64,000 nt of DNA from Lachnospiraceae bacterium. Lineage in GTDB: Bacteria > Bacillota > Clostridia > Lachnospirales > Lachnospiraceae. Positions 26,787 to 35,584 of this stretch are shown in pieces. The stretch's first letter is position 1. Each line of letters begins with the position of its first letter. Under the pieces are notes generated by a model, which saw only the letters and a list, made by a program, of their open reading frames with translations, was not told the origin of the DNA and did no database searches. Location: assembly GCA_900770345.1 (NCBI GenBank), contig CAAGKF010000344.1:35304-99303 (forward strand), given 5' to 3'. The position numbers and the translations under genes were made by a program.

Positions 26787-26815
26787 GTCAGAGGCATGGT
26801 TTTCATGCCTCTGAC
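26787..26815. terminator. Perfect 12-bp stem-loop between deacetylase fragment and CxxC gene
   Basis: GTCAGAGGCATG (26787-26798) pairs without mismatch with CATGCCTCTGAC (26804-26815) around a five-base loop. The tail AATATTT is weak for an intrinsic terminator, so partial termination or mRNA processing within the operon is possible. Confidence 0.5.
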
Positions 26816-26848
26816 AATATTTCTGGTTTGAGAAGGGATGAGTGTATC

Positions 26849-27199
26849 GTGTGTATATTGTGCGGTGAAATGATAATGACAGTCCATTGGACAGACCAAC
26901 CGGTTCATGATGTGAATTACAGGAGCCGGACCAAAATCGTATCGGGAGAGAGGCAGCGGGAAAGGCTGCGGCTGAGGCTGCGACGTGTGGCGATCGCCAA
27001 TAAGATACTTGCTTACTACGGGCTTACCCTGAAGGAGTGGAATGGCAGCAGATATATTCTTTATGACAAGAAGGGAAGCAGCAAGGTCATTTATGACCTG
27101 GGAGGCATGTGGAAAGCAGCTTCAGATATGGTCCACAGGACCATCGATCCTCTTGATCCGGATTTTTTGAAATCGCTCCAGGAAAGGACGGCAGAATGA
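26849..27199 (+). CDS. Small CxxC protein, partner of the CobW GTPase
   Basis: Protein of 116 residues from the GTG at 26849, which follows AGAAGGGATG by about nine bases. It begins with a CxxC pair (C-I-L-C) and then a striking 'MIMTVHWTDQPVHD' segment rich in Met and His, then a basic helix full of Arg ('RQRERLRLRLRR') and a compact C-terminal half ('ILAYYGLTLKEWNGSRYIL'). Its stop overlaps the start of the CobW gene by four bases, so they are translationally coupled. The Cys, Met and His residues suggest metal binding, and the coupling suggests it is client or partner of the metallochaperone. No named family is recognised with certainty. Confidence 0.75.
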   Translation: MCILCGEMIMTVHWTDQPVHDVNYRSRTKIVSGERQRERLRLRLRRVAIANKILAYYGLTLKEWNGSRYILYDKKGSSKVIYDLGGMWKAASDMVHRTIDPLDPDFLKSLQERTAE

Positions 27200-28248
27200 T
27201 AGAAGGAGATAACAGATATCCAATAACCGTGATAACAGGTTTTTTGGGCAGCGGGAAAACCACACTTCTGTCAAGTGTGCTCAGGTATGAAAAATTTGCA
27301 AATACAGCAGTAATTATCAATGAATACGGACAGGCCGGGCTGGACCATCGGCTTATCCGGCGGATTGAGGAAAAAACCCGGCTTCTCAGCGGAGGATGTA
27401 TCTGCTGTAATATGCGGGAGGATCTGGTTAAAGAACTCAGGGAGATACTCAATGAATCAGAGCGGGGCGAGATTATACTGGATCGTGTCGTTATCGAAAC
27501 CACAGGCCTTGCCGATCCGGCTCCAATCCTCTTTTCGATTTTGATGGACCCACTTCTGGTTAACCGCTACTATGTTGACGGTGTGGTGTGCTGCCTGGAC
27601 GCGGCCAACGGCGAGCTTCACTTGAATAATAACAGCGAATCCATAAAACAGATTATCAGCGCGGATACCGTTATCATTACAAAAACAGACATTGTGGAAA
27701 GGGATACCGTAGCCCAAATGCATGAGCGCTTAAGCCGGCTCAATCCTGCTGCGGTTATCATGGAGGCGGCAAACGGGGAAATTGATCCGGAAGCGGTATT
27801 CGCCAACAGCCGTGGACAGATGGAAACCCGCAGGAAAGGGCCTGACAGGATTGGTGAAGCATATAGCGATGCGTCAGCTGAGCATGACAGCAGGGTCCGA
27901 TCTATGTCAATAAAGTTTTATGAGCCGCTGGATTGGACTGCATTCGGCCTGTGGATGAGCATGCTTCTCTATACCCATGGGGAAAAAATGCTGCGGGTCA
28001 AGGGGATGGTCGATGTGGGGGATGAAGGTCCCATTGTGATAAATGGCGTACAGCATATTATTCATCCGCCTCAGCATCTTCCGGATTGGAACGGAGAAGA
28101 GCAAAATTCACAGATCGTCTTTATAATGAAGGAGCTGGAACCGGATCAGATTATGGATTCCCTGGTTGCATTCCAAAATATATTGGGTTCCGCTCCGGAA
28201 ATATCGGAAATCAACCTTAACCCTTATGGAAAAACACAGGGGAAATAA
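27196..28248 (+). CDS. CobW/COG0523 family GTPase, metallochaperone
   Basis: G3E-family GTPase of 350 residues that probably delivers a metal such as zinc or cobalt to a client protein. Walker A is GFLGSGKTT near residues 14-22; the metal-binding CxCC motif is in 'SGGCICCNMRED'; 'ETTGLADPAP' follows; the guanine-specificity motif reads TKTD. The C-terminal CobW domain (about 235-335) is present ('DWTAFGLWMSMLLYTHGEKMLRVKG'). It is coupled to the CxxC protein upstream and lies in the sigma-54 island together with hydrolases whose families need metal. Confidence 0.94.
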   Translation: MIEGDNRYPITVITGFLGSGKTTLLSSVLRYEKFANTAVIINEYGQAGLDHRLIRRIEEKTRLLSGGCICCNMREDLVKELREILNESERGEIILDRVVIETTGLADPAPILFSILMDPLLVNRYYVDGVVCCLDAANGELHLNNNSESIKQIISADTVIITKTDIVERDTVAQMHERLSRLNPAAVIMEAANGEIDPEAVFANSRGQMETRRKGPDRIGEAYSDASAEHDSRVRSMSIKFYEPLDWTAFGLWMSMLLYTHGEKMLRVKGMVDVGDEGPIVINGVQHIIHPPQHLPDWNGEEQNSQIVFIMKELEPDQIMDSLVAFQNILGSAPEISEINLNPYGKTQGK

Positions 28249-28280
28249 AACCTTATGGCAGAAAAAAATTGAACCAAAAT

Positions 28281-28553
28281 ATGGAAGTATTCGGGGAGCT
28301 GCTGTGTTATGCTCTGCCGCTGATCGCCGCCAATCTCCTGCAGTCCTTTTACAGTCTGGCTGATTTCTTTCTGACAGGTGTTTTTATCGGAGATGCCGGA
28401 CTGTCAGCAGTAAGCAACGGCGGACAGGCAATGGCCTTGTATACAGGAATTATCATCGGGCTCAGCAACGGCGGCATCGGTTCCTATTGGGGCAGTTTAC
28501 ATCCGCAGGGGGAAATGGAGACAGAAATTAGTGTGATTTTAAATTTAAACTAG
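28281..28553 (+). pseudogene. MATE efflux transporter, N-terminal fragment
   Basis: Ninety residues matching the start of a MATE transporter: 'ALPLIAANLLQSFYSLADFF' and 'GLSAVSNGGQAMALYTGIIIGLSNGG', the first two helices. The frame then leaves the family ('GSLHPQGEMETEIS') and stops. Intact members are about 450 residues. It is not the missing part of the other MATE pseudogene at 21852, because both retain helix one. Confidence 0.75.
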
Positions 28554-28592
28554 GCGGTGTAATAAGCGTCTGGAAAATGGGAGGAAAGAGGC

Positions 28593-29804
28593 ATGAGCTT
28601 ATTGGGTGGGGCTTTATCTGTAAAAACAATTACATTTCTGATGTTTTCTCTTTTTGCTGTTGCTGCTGCAGGATATTCTCTGGGCAGGATAACAGTTAAG
28701 GGAATTAACCTTGGCACCGCAGGTGTCTTTGTCATTGCGCTTCTCTACGGCTGTTTTTGCTACAGCAGCCTTTCGCAGCAACTTATGGTCGGGGATGCCA
28801 GCTTTGTATCGAATGCGCTGAAAATTGTTGAAAACATGGGACTGATCTTGTTTGTGTCCGCGGTGGGTTTTATAGCGGGCCCGAATTTTGTGGGAAATTT
28901 TAAGAAAAATTATAAATCCTATGTGCTGCTGGGAATCATTATTATAGCTGCCGGCGCCTTAAGCTGTATTTTGTGCATATTGCTGGGGCGCGGAAGTACC
29001 GGGATTGAGAATGATGAGTTTACTGCGCTGCTGGTAGGACTGATGGCGGGCTCTCTTACTTCTACGCCTGCGTTTTCAGCTGCAAAGGCCACGGTTGCCT
29101 CGGAGCATTTGGAGTCCCTTGTGTCCGTAGGTTACGGTATTGCCTATCTTTTTGGCGTAATCGGTGTTGTTTTGTTTGTCCAGATTATTCCCAGATTTTT
29201 AAAAGCGGATATGGCAAAGGAGAGGGAGCTTATCAGTATTTCAAAAAGTGAGGTCAGGAAACTTCCGAAAGGACTCATGGAAATGGATGATTTTGGCTTG
29301 ATGCCGTTTTCTTTAGTAGCTATATTGGGAATTCTGCTGGGTTCTGTTAAAATAGGAGATTTTTCTCTGACTACGACCGGAGGCTGTCTGCTGTTAAGCC
29401 TTGTTTTCGGGCATCTGGGACATTTGGGGAAAGTATCCCTAACCCCTTCCGCATCTACGCTGAAGGTGCTTCGTGAATTCGGCCTGATGCTGTTCCTTAT
29501 AGGCGCAGGTGTGGCAGGCGGGGCGAATTTCGTAAAATATTTCAATCCGGTCTATTTCCTGTACGGTGTTATTATGACGCTGCTGCCAATGTTTATAGGT
29601 TTTGTAATAGCCAGCAAAATCATGAAAATCAACCTTCTTAATATTCTCGGCTCCATAACCGGAGGCATGACTTCTACACCGGCGCTGGGTACTCTGATCA
29701 ATGTAGCTGGTACGGACGATGTGGCAAATGCCTATGCGGCTACATATCCGATCGCTTTGGTAGCGGTTGTTCTGGCGTCACAGCTGGTTATTTTGTTTAT
29801 GTAG
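28593..29804 (+). CDS. AspT/YidE/YbjL-type transporter (aspartate:alanine exchanger family)
   Basis: Membrane transporter of 403 residues with two repeated membrane halves of the Asp-Al_Ex type; each carries the family's 'G...GS.TSTPA' loop ('GLMAGSLTSTPAFSAAK' and 'GSITGGMTSTPALGTL'). The central cytoplasmic TrkA-C domains found in AspT are absent, leaving only a short linker (about 200-240), so it is shorter than the usual 550 residues. It likely moves a dicarboxylate or amino acid, possibly the substrate or product of the hydrolases encoded in the same island. GGAGG precedes the ATG. Confidence 0.85.
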   Translation: MSLLGGALSVKTITFLMFSLFAVAAAGYSLGRITVKGINLGTAGVFVIALLYGCFCYSSLSQQLMVGDASFVSNALKIVENMGLILFVSAVGFIAGPNFVGNFKKNYKSYVLLGIIIIAAGALSCILCILLGRGSTGIENDEFTALLVGLMAGSLTSTPAFSAAKATVASEHLESLVSVGYGIAYLFGVIGVVLFVQIIPRFLKADMAKERELISISKSEVRKLPKGLMEMDDFGLMPFSLVAILGILLGSVKIGDFSLTTTGGCLLLSLVFGHLGHLGKVSLTPSASTLKVLREFGLMLFLIGAGVAGGANFVKYFNPVYFLYGVIMTLLPMFIGFVIASKIMKINLLNILGSITGGMTSTPALGTLINVAGTDDVANAYAATYPIALVAVVLASQLVILFM

Positions 29805-29849
29805 CGGCAGGAAAACGAGGGGACAAATTTATGTAAAAGAGGACAGCCT

Positions 29850-30179
29850 ATGGAATATTTTGAAGAATTTATGATTCTGACAGTAAATGTTTCCATCCAT
29901 ATTTTTGAGTTCATCGGCGTAGGCGTCATAATCTACTCTGGTATTGTGGGCGTTGCAAAATTTATAAGCAGGGCCCCGGATACCAAGATATATCTGGCAA
30001 AGGGGCTTGCCCTGGGACTGGAATTTAAAATGGGAAGTGAGATACTCCGCACAGTTCTGGTACGTGAATGGACAGAAATAGGCATCGTTGCAGGCATCAT
30101 TGCCCTGCGCGCGGCCCTTGCATTTCTGATTCATTGGGAAATCAAGGAAGAAGAAAGGGCGAAGGAATATGGAACCTGA
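29850..30179 (+). CDS. DUF1622 family membrane protein
   Basis: Protein of 109 residues with two to three hydrophobic helices. 'FIGVGVIIYSGI', 'LAKGLALGLEFKMGSEILRTVLVREW' and 'IALRAALAFLIHWEI' match the DUF1622 pattern, a conserved membrane family of unknown function. It lies between the AspT-like exchanger and the ArsP_2-like exporter, on the same strand with short gaps, consistent with one operon. Confidence 0.85.
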   Translation: MEYFEEFMILTVNVSIHIFEFIGVGVIIYSGIVGVAKFISRAPDTKIYLAKGLALGLEFKMGSEILRTVLVREWTEIGIVAGIIALRAALAFLIHWEIKEEERAKEYGT

Positions 30180-30199
30180 CGCCGGATAGGAGATAGGAC

Positions 30200-31036
30200 T
30201 TGATAGAACATATTCTGATGCATGCAATGAAGGATATTGTGAAGATTCTTCCGTTCCTGTTCTGCGCCTTTTTGCTGACAGAGAGCCTGGAGCGCCTCTC
30301 AGCGGAATATGTGGAGCAGGCGCTTGGCAGACTGCGGAAAGCGGGTCCTGCCATAGCGGCCTTGGCAGGATGTGTGCCGCAGTGTGGTTTTTCCGTTTTG
30401 ACAGCAAAACTTTATGGCAATGGAATTGTCTCATTGGGAACGCTTTTTTCCGTGTTCATTGCTACATCGGATGAGGCGTTACTGATCCTGCTTACTAATC
30501 CGCAGCACCGCGCTGATATTCTGACACTTTTGGCTGCAAAGCTGGTAATTGCAGTTACAGCGGGGTATATTGTGGATTTGGTATTCCGTACAAAACGGGC
30601 GAAGGCGGACAACAGAAGGGGCGGATGCTGTGTCTGCAGTGAATGTGGCTTGGGCATTCTAAAATCATCTTTATTCCATACGTTCAGCCTATCCCTGTAT
30701 TTGTATTTATCTACCATATTTTTGAATTTATGTATCGAAATAATCGGGGAAGGGCTGCTGTCGAAGATATTATTGGGAGGGACAGTTTTCCAGCCTGCGC
30801 TGGCAGCTCTCATAGGTCTTATTCCTAACTGTACTTCTTCAGTGATCCTGGCAAAGCTGTATCTGAGGGGAGCTGTTTCTTTTGCATCCGTGATTGCCGG
30901 GCTCTGCTCCGGAACAGGAGCGGGGCTGATGGTACTTTTTAAGGTCAATGGAAATTGGAAAGAAAACGCCAAAATTCTGTTTATGCTTTATAGCATCGCG
31001 GTTCTGGCCGGGATGGTGCTTACGCTGATTAAATAA
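30200..31036 (+). CDS. ArsP_2-like putative heavy-metal exporter / manganese transporter
   Basis: Membrane protein of 278 residues with eight to ten hydrophobic helices in two halves joined by a Cys-rich loop ('GGCCVCSECGLGIL'). Each half carries a 'P-x-C' helix motif: 'AGCVPQCGFSVLTAKLYGNG' and 'GLIPNCTSSVILAKLYLRGA'. This pattern is typical of the ArsP_2 family, annotated variously as arsenic efflux or putative manganese transporter. The loop cysteines suggest metal binding. Its place after a CobW metallochaperone supports a metal-related role of the operon; which metal is open. Confidence 0.8.
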   Translation: MIEHILMHAMKDIVKILPFLFCAFLLTESLERLSAEYVEQALGRLRKAGPAIAALAGCVPQCGFSVLTAKLYGNGIVSLGTLFSVFIATSDEALLILLTNPQHRADILTLLAAKLVIAVTAGYIVDLVFRTKRAKADNRRGGCCVCSECGLGILKSSLFHTFSLSLYLYLSTIFLNLCIEIIGEGLLSKILLGGTVFQPALAALIGLIPNCTSSVILAKLYLRGAVSFASVIAGLCSGTGAGLMVLFKVNGNWKENAKILFMLYSIAVLAGMVLTLIK

Positions 31037-31230
31037 TGCAGGATTTTCCAATTTATACGAATAGTTATATGAATAGGTTTCAGCATTATCCGTATCATAA
31101 CAAATTAGAAAGTTCATCTTCTTTTCTCTTTTTTTTCATTATATTTTCACATTTCGCCGGTAGAATAAGGTTACTGTGACAGGATGATGAATAAACACAG
31201 GATATTTGATTTGAAAAGAAAGGGAACAGA

Positions 31231-32895
31231 ATGAGAAAAATAATTCGATCAGGACTTATTTACAGCAGTGTTGCGGTTCTTCTGGCCGGATGCGGGCAGT
31301 CGGCAGCCGTTTCCACCTCCGTTTCGGGAGAGAGTCAGGTGTCTTCTCAGGCGGTGGAAGAGACCTCTGGAGAAAAGAAAGCAGAAGAGAAGGGCAGTGA
31401 AAAGACAGCAGCGGAATATGCAGATGCAGCAGATATCGTACTGTCGGACGATGGAATTACGGTAAACGGAGCAGATGCGGGAACTTCGGATTCAGAAGCA
31501 GTCTATGTCGCGCATGATATTGTTTATTATGAAGATGGAAAGGACTTTACTTACGGAGAAGGGACCGGGGAAGACGCGCATTCGAAAGAAGAGGCCGAGG
31601 CTCATACGGTGGTGCATATTACAAAGCCGGGTACATACCTGCTGAGCGGCCGCCTGTCTGCCGGTCAGATTGCAGTAGATCTGGGTGAAAATGCCAAAGA
31701 GGATCCGGAGGCCGTGGTTACCCTGGTTCTTAATAATGTGGATCTGACATGCAGCGTGGCTCCGGCAGTGATCTTTTATCAGGTTTATGAGTGCGGATCT
31801 TCTGAAGAAGCGGATGCCACCAAAGATGTGGATACCAGTGCGGCGGGAGCGAATGTGATTATTGCTGATGGTTCTGTCAATCAGGTAAACGGTTCTTACG
31901 TGGCAAAAATTTATAAATCCTATGAGCTGAATGCGGATGGAACAGCGGTTGCTGACAGCAAAAAGCTGCACAAATATGACGGCGCGTTCTACTCAAAGAT
32001 GTCTATGAATGTGGACGGCGGAGAAGAGGGTACCGGAATTCTGAATATCAAGGCAGAAAATGAGGGCCTGGATTCGGAGCTTCATCTGACCATCAATGGC
32101 GGAAATATCAATATTACCTCCGGAAATGACGGCATCAATACAAATGAGGATGGGATTTCCGTTACGACAATTAACGGAGGAAGTTTAAATATCGTGGTAG
32201 ACGGTTCCACCGGAGAAGGAGACGGCATTGATTCCAATGGCTGGCTGGTGATCAACGGAGGTACGGTTATCTCATCTGCCTGTGCGTTCAGCGGTGATGC
32301 GGGAATTGATTCTGATATGGGCATCCATATCAACGGAGGCACTGTGATCGCCTCCGGAAATATGCTGGATCGCATTTCAGGGAGTGAGCAGAATTTTATG
32401 GTTCTGAATTTTGATGAGAGACAGAGCGGCGGAACCTCGTATCTGATCAAAGCGGAAAATGGCGATGTACTGGAGGAATGGGCTCCGATCAATGATTTTA
32501 CGTATCTGATATATTCTTCTTCAGATTTAGATGTGGGAAGCTATACGATCTGGCAGGGCGAAACTCAGCTGGCAGGCGCAGCGGGAGAAGCTATGGGCAG
32601 AGGCGGCAGAGGCGGTATGGGCGGCCGGATGGAAAGACCGGACGGAGAGGGCCAGGAACCGCCGAGGCTCCCGGAAGGAGCGGAGCCTTTAAAACGTCCT
32701 GATGGGGCGGAAATGCCGGAAAAACCGGATGGAATGCACCGGGAAGGGCGCCCGGACCGGCCTGATGGAGAAAAGGGCGGCGGAGCCGGACGGCCGGACA
32801 ACAATGCGGCTGCTGCAGATGCGGAGGTTTCCGCGGATTTTGCTGTGACGGAAGGCGGCAATTATTTCAGTTATGTAGGACCGGAAGAAAAATAG
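31231..32895 (+). CDS. Cthe_2159-type carbohydrate-binding lipoprotein
   Basis: Secreted lipoprotein of 554 residues. The signal peptide ends in the lipobox LAGC (Cys near residue 21), then a Ser/Glu-rich spacer. From about residue 65 to 410 it has the parallel beta-helix repeats of the Cthe_2159 family, e.g. 'TINGGNINITSGNDGINTN' and 'VINGGTVIASGNM'; relatives bind polygalacturonate and calcium. The tail (about 450-530) is low-complexity Gly/Arg/Pro/Asp ('GRGGRGGMGG', then PDG repeats), perhaps a flexible or calcium-binding linker. It is monocistronic and ends in a strong terminator. Confidence 0.88.
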   Translation: MRKIIRSGLIYSSVAVLLAGCGQSAAVSTSVSGESQVSSQAVEETSGEKKAEEKGSEKTAAEYADAADIVLSDDGITVNGADAGTSDSEAVYVAHDIVYYEDGKDFTYGEGTGEDAHSKEEAEAHTVVHITKPGTYLLSGRLSAGQIAVDLGENAKEDPEAVVTLVLNNVDLTCSVAPAVIFYQVYECGSSEEADATKDVDTSAAGANVIIADGSVNQVNGSYVAKIYKSYELNADGTAVADSKKLHKYDGAFYSKMSMNVDGGEEGTGILNIKAENEGLDSELHLTINGGNINITSGNDGINTNEDGISVTTINGGSLNIVVDGSTGEGDGIDSNGWLVINGGTVISSACAFSGDAGIDSDMGIHINGGTVIASGNMLDRISGSEQNFMVLNFDERQSGGTSYLIKAENGDVLEEWAPINDFTYLIYSSSDLDVGSYTIWQGETQLAGAAGEAMGRGGRGGMGGRMERPDGEGQEPPRLPEGAEPLKRPDGAEMPEKPDGMHREGRPDRPDGEKGGGAGRPDNNAAAADAEVSADFAVTEGGNYFSYVGPEEK

Positions 32896-32920
32896 CAGAA
32901 ATAAAGTGTTGAAAATTAAA

Positions 32921-32964
32921 AAACGCAGTTCCCGGGTGAAAATATCCGGGAGCTGCGTTTTGTT
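32921..32964 (+). terminator. Intrinsic terminator after the Cthe_2159-type gene
   Basis: AAACGCAG and CCCGG (32921-32935) pair with CCGGG and CTGCGTTT (32946-32960), separated by a small internal loop and a ten-base hairpin loop, followed by TGTT. The AAAC/GTTT ends make it usable in both directions. Confidence 0.8.
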
Positions 32965-32972
32965 GATACTGT

Positions 32973-33001
32973 TTGCCACTGTAAAATCTTTATGTTATAA
33001 T
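32973..33001 (+). promoter_or_regulatory. Sigma-A promoter for glgA
   Basis: TTGCCA (32973-32978) and a perfect TATAAT (32996-33001) are 17 bases apart, 50 bases before the glgA start. Confidence 0.75.
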
Positions 33002-33050
33002 TATATCGAAGAAACATGAAGCTTTAAAAGAACCAAGGGAGGAGATTCCA

Positions 33051-34508
33051 ATGACTCAGAGAAAAAGTGTTGCTTTTATTGGATCGGAGTGTTATCCGTT
33101 TGTAAAGACCGGTGGTTTGGGGGACGTAATGTATGCGCTTCCCAAAGCATTGATAAAGCAGAACTGCGATGTAAAAGTAATTGTTCCACGTTACAGATGC
33201 ATTCCCTGGAAATATCAGGAAAAAATGACCTACATAGGATCCTTCCAGATGGAATTGTGTGCGGACGGAAGATCCTATTATGTCGGAATTATGGAGTATG
33301 TCTGGGATGGCGTTGTATATGATTTCATTGATAATGATGAATTTTTCGGTACGGGAAATCCATATACAAATCTGATCGATGATATTCCCAAGTATTGCTT
33401 CTTTGCGAAAGCTGCGCTTGCTGCACTGAATTACATGAACTGGGTACCGGATATTATTCACTGCCATGACTGGCAGGCGGCTCTTGTTCCGGTATATTTA
33501 AGAACCATGTTTGAAAATACCAAACTGACTACCGCGAAAACCATCCTTACCATTCATAACCTGAGGTTCCAGGGGATTTACGATATTCCTACGATCCGAT
33601 ACTGGTCAGGGCTGCCGGAATATGTATTTAATAAGGACGCATTGAAAGTAGGCTACAAAGATGCAAATATGCTGAAGGGCGGATTGACATATGCCAATAT
33701 TATTACCACAGTCAGCCATACATATGCGGGAGAGATTCAGACAGAGTATTACGGAGAAAAACTGGATGCTCATTTAAGATTCCATTCCGGTAAATTAAGA
33801 GGTATTGTGAACGGCATCGATTACGATATCTGGAATACAGCCACTGATTCCAGGCTGTATGCCAATTATAATATCACAAGCGTGCTGGATAAGAAAAAAG
33901 AGAATAAGCGCGGTCTGCAGCAGGAGCTGGGACTGGTTCAGGATGACCATAAATTTGTGATCGGACTGATTTCCAGATTGACAGACCAGAAGGGACTGGA
34001 CCTTGTGAATGCCATCATCCCGCAGATTATGGATGAACATACCCAGATCGTCGTACTTGGTACGGGAGATGCGGTGTACGAAAATTCCTTCCGCTATTAT
34101 GAGAATGCATATAAGGGCAATGTTTGTTCAAATATCATGTATGATGAAACAAGGGCTCACAGGATCTATGCAGGTGCAGATGCTTTGCTGGTTCCTTCAC
34201 AGTTTGAACCGTGCGGACTGACGCAGCTGATTGCCATGCATTACGGCACCGTGCCGATCGTTCGTGAAACCGGCGGTCTGAAGGATACGGTGGAGCCATA
34301 CAATGTTCATTTCAATTCCGGAAACGGATTTACCTTTAATCACTACGACGCCGGTCTGCTTCTGGATGCAGTTAACAGAGCGAAAACCCTGTATTTTACA
34401 AATCGCTGGTGCTGGGATGAGATGGTTCAGAGGGATATGGACAAAAATTTATCCTGGGATAATTCCGCAAAACAGTATAAGGATCTGTATCTGGAATTAA
34501 CACAATAA
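33051..34508 (+). CDS. glgA: Glycogen synthase (ADP-glucose)
   Basis: Transfers glucose from ADP-glucose to alpha-1,4-glucan in glycogen storage. The 485 residues match the bacterial GT5 family. The ADP-glucose-binding KxGGLGDV motif is near residue 18 ('FVKTGGLGDVMYALP'), 'HDWQAALVPVYL' lies in the N-terminal Rossmann domain, and the C-terminal domain has 'ISRLTDQKGLDL', 'PSQFEPCGLTQL' and 'RETGGLKDTV'. GGAGG precedes the ATG. The other glg genes are not adjacent, so here it is an isolated gene with its own promoter and terminator. Confidence 0.96.
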   Translation: MTQRKSVAFIGSECYPFVKTGGLGDVMYALPKALIKQNCDVKVIVPRYRCIPWKYQEKMTYIGSFQMELCADGRSYYVGIMEYVWDGVVYDFIDNDEFFGTGNPYTNLIDDIPKYCFFAKAALAALNYMNWVPDIIHCHDWQAALVPVYLRTMFENTKLTTAKTILTIHNLRFQGIYDIPTIRYWSGLPEYVFNKDALKVGYKDANMLKGGLTYANIITTVSHTYAGEIQTEYYGEKLDAHLRFHSGKLRGIVNGIDYDIWNTATDSRLYANYNITSVLDKKKENKRGLQQELGLVQDDHKFVIGLISRLTDQKGLDLVNAIIPQIMDEHTQIVVLGTGDAVYENSFRYYENAYKGNVCSNIMYDETRAHRIYAGADALLVPSQFEPCGLTQLIAMHYGTVPIVRETGGLKDTVEPYNVHFNSGNGFTFNHYDAGLLLDAVNRAKTLYFTNRWCWDEMVQRDMDKNLSWDNSAKQYKDLYLELTQ

Positions 34509-34625
34509 AGTTTTTGTCTAATGTTTGCAGGGTGAGGCAGGTTATTTATTATTGTACTGAGCCGGGAGCATATGAACTGATATATGATACGGCGTCATAA
34601 ATCTTAAAAAAGATAATATAGCAAG

Positions 34626-34658
34626 CGCCTTTTCACAAAACAGTGGGAAGGCGTTTTT
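34626..34658 (+). terminator. Intrinsic terminator after glgA
   Basis: CGCCTTTTCAC (34626-34636) pairs with GTGGGAAGGCG (34643-34653), two G-T pairs included, around a six-base loop and followed by TTTTT. Confidence 0.8.
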
Positions 34659-34930
34659 GCGCTTGGGAGTACCGGAAGGGACTGCGGCCTGGGCATTTTA
34701 TAAAAGCTTGGTGATAGTTTTACAAAGCCGTGTCGCCTTTTTCGGAAAAATGAACAAATGCAGTATTGCGGACAGTATTATTTTGTGTTAAAAAATAGAT
34801 AGATTCCAAAATCAGACAAATATGCAGAAAGCATATACGAATGCAGTGCTTTGATGGAGTATTGCATGCGGACGAAATACATATTGGACAGAGGAAGTAA
34901 TGGGATCATAAAGTAATGGAGGAACCTCTT
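34659..34930. other. Intergenic stretch upstream of the lipoprotein pair
   Basis: About 270 bases with no recognisable gene, RNA or repeat. It presumably holds the promoter of the following two-gene unit; no hexamer pair is good enough to call. Confidence 0.4.
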
Positions 34931-35584
34931 ATGCACAAATTAAGTGTATGGATACAGATTCTGGGAATGTGTGTCCTGCTTTCAGCCTGTCAGGCAACCG
35001 TCAGGACAGATGGATTTTTCACGGAAACAAATACAGAGACCGCCAGACAGGAGGAACCGGCGGGACAGAACCGGGAGCTTCAGGCTGAGCTGGCAAAACA
35101 GGTTACCGTTTCTGAAGTGGAAGAAGCGGCTGATGAATACGGCAGAACTTTGTGGAAAGCGACTGTAACGATGCCGGATTACAGCCGAATGCTTTCTATG
35201 TACAGGACGGAGGCTGAAGCGGAGGCAAAAGATACAGAGGAATTCGAGGAGAAAATATTAAAGCTTGTGCAGGACTATATGCAGGAGATGAAGCTTCCGG
35301 AGCAAACAGCAAAGGACCGGGAGAACAGTGATAAGAGGACAGACGGGGGCTGGATGATTGACAGAGAAATCCATATCGACGCATCGCAGTTTTCCGGCAG
35401 AGCGGAAGACAGGGAACAGTTGAAGGAGCTTTTCAAAAACGCGGCAGTGGAGGCGGAACTGGAGGAATTTGCCATGGACATTCTGACAGAGCATGCACTC
35501 AAAGAAGGAGTATTTACGTCCTCATACGATACGAATACGGCTCAGACAGCAGCAGAAAATAAGCAGGAGGAAAAGACACCATGA
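34931..35584 (+). CDS. Lipoprotein of unknown function
   Basis: Predicted lipoprotein of 217 residues. The ATG at 34931 is chosen because GGAGG lies eight bases upstream; the in-frame ATG at 34916 has no usable site. The signal sequence ends in LLSAC (Cys near residue 20). The mature part is highly acidic and mostly helical, with 'RTEAEAEAKDTEEFEEKILKLVQDYMQEM'-like stretches and no catalytic motif seen. The stop overlaps the start of the next gene by four bases, so it is translationally coupled to the large secreted DUF3298 protein and probably works with it on the outer face of the membrane. Confidence 0.7.
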   Translation: MHKLSVWIQILGMCVLLSACQATVRTDGFFTETNTETARQEEPAGQNRELQAELAKQVTVSEVEEAADEYGRTLWKATVTMPDYSRMLSMYRTEAEAEAKDTEEFEEKILKLVQDYMQEMKLPEQTAKDRENSDKRTDGGWMIDREIHIDASQFSGRAEDREQLKELFKNAAVEAELEEFAMDILTEHALKEGVFTSSYDTNTAQTAAENKQEEKTP

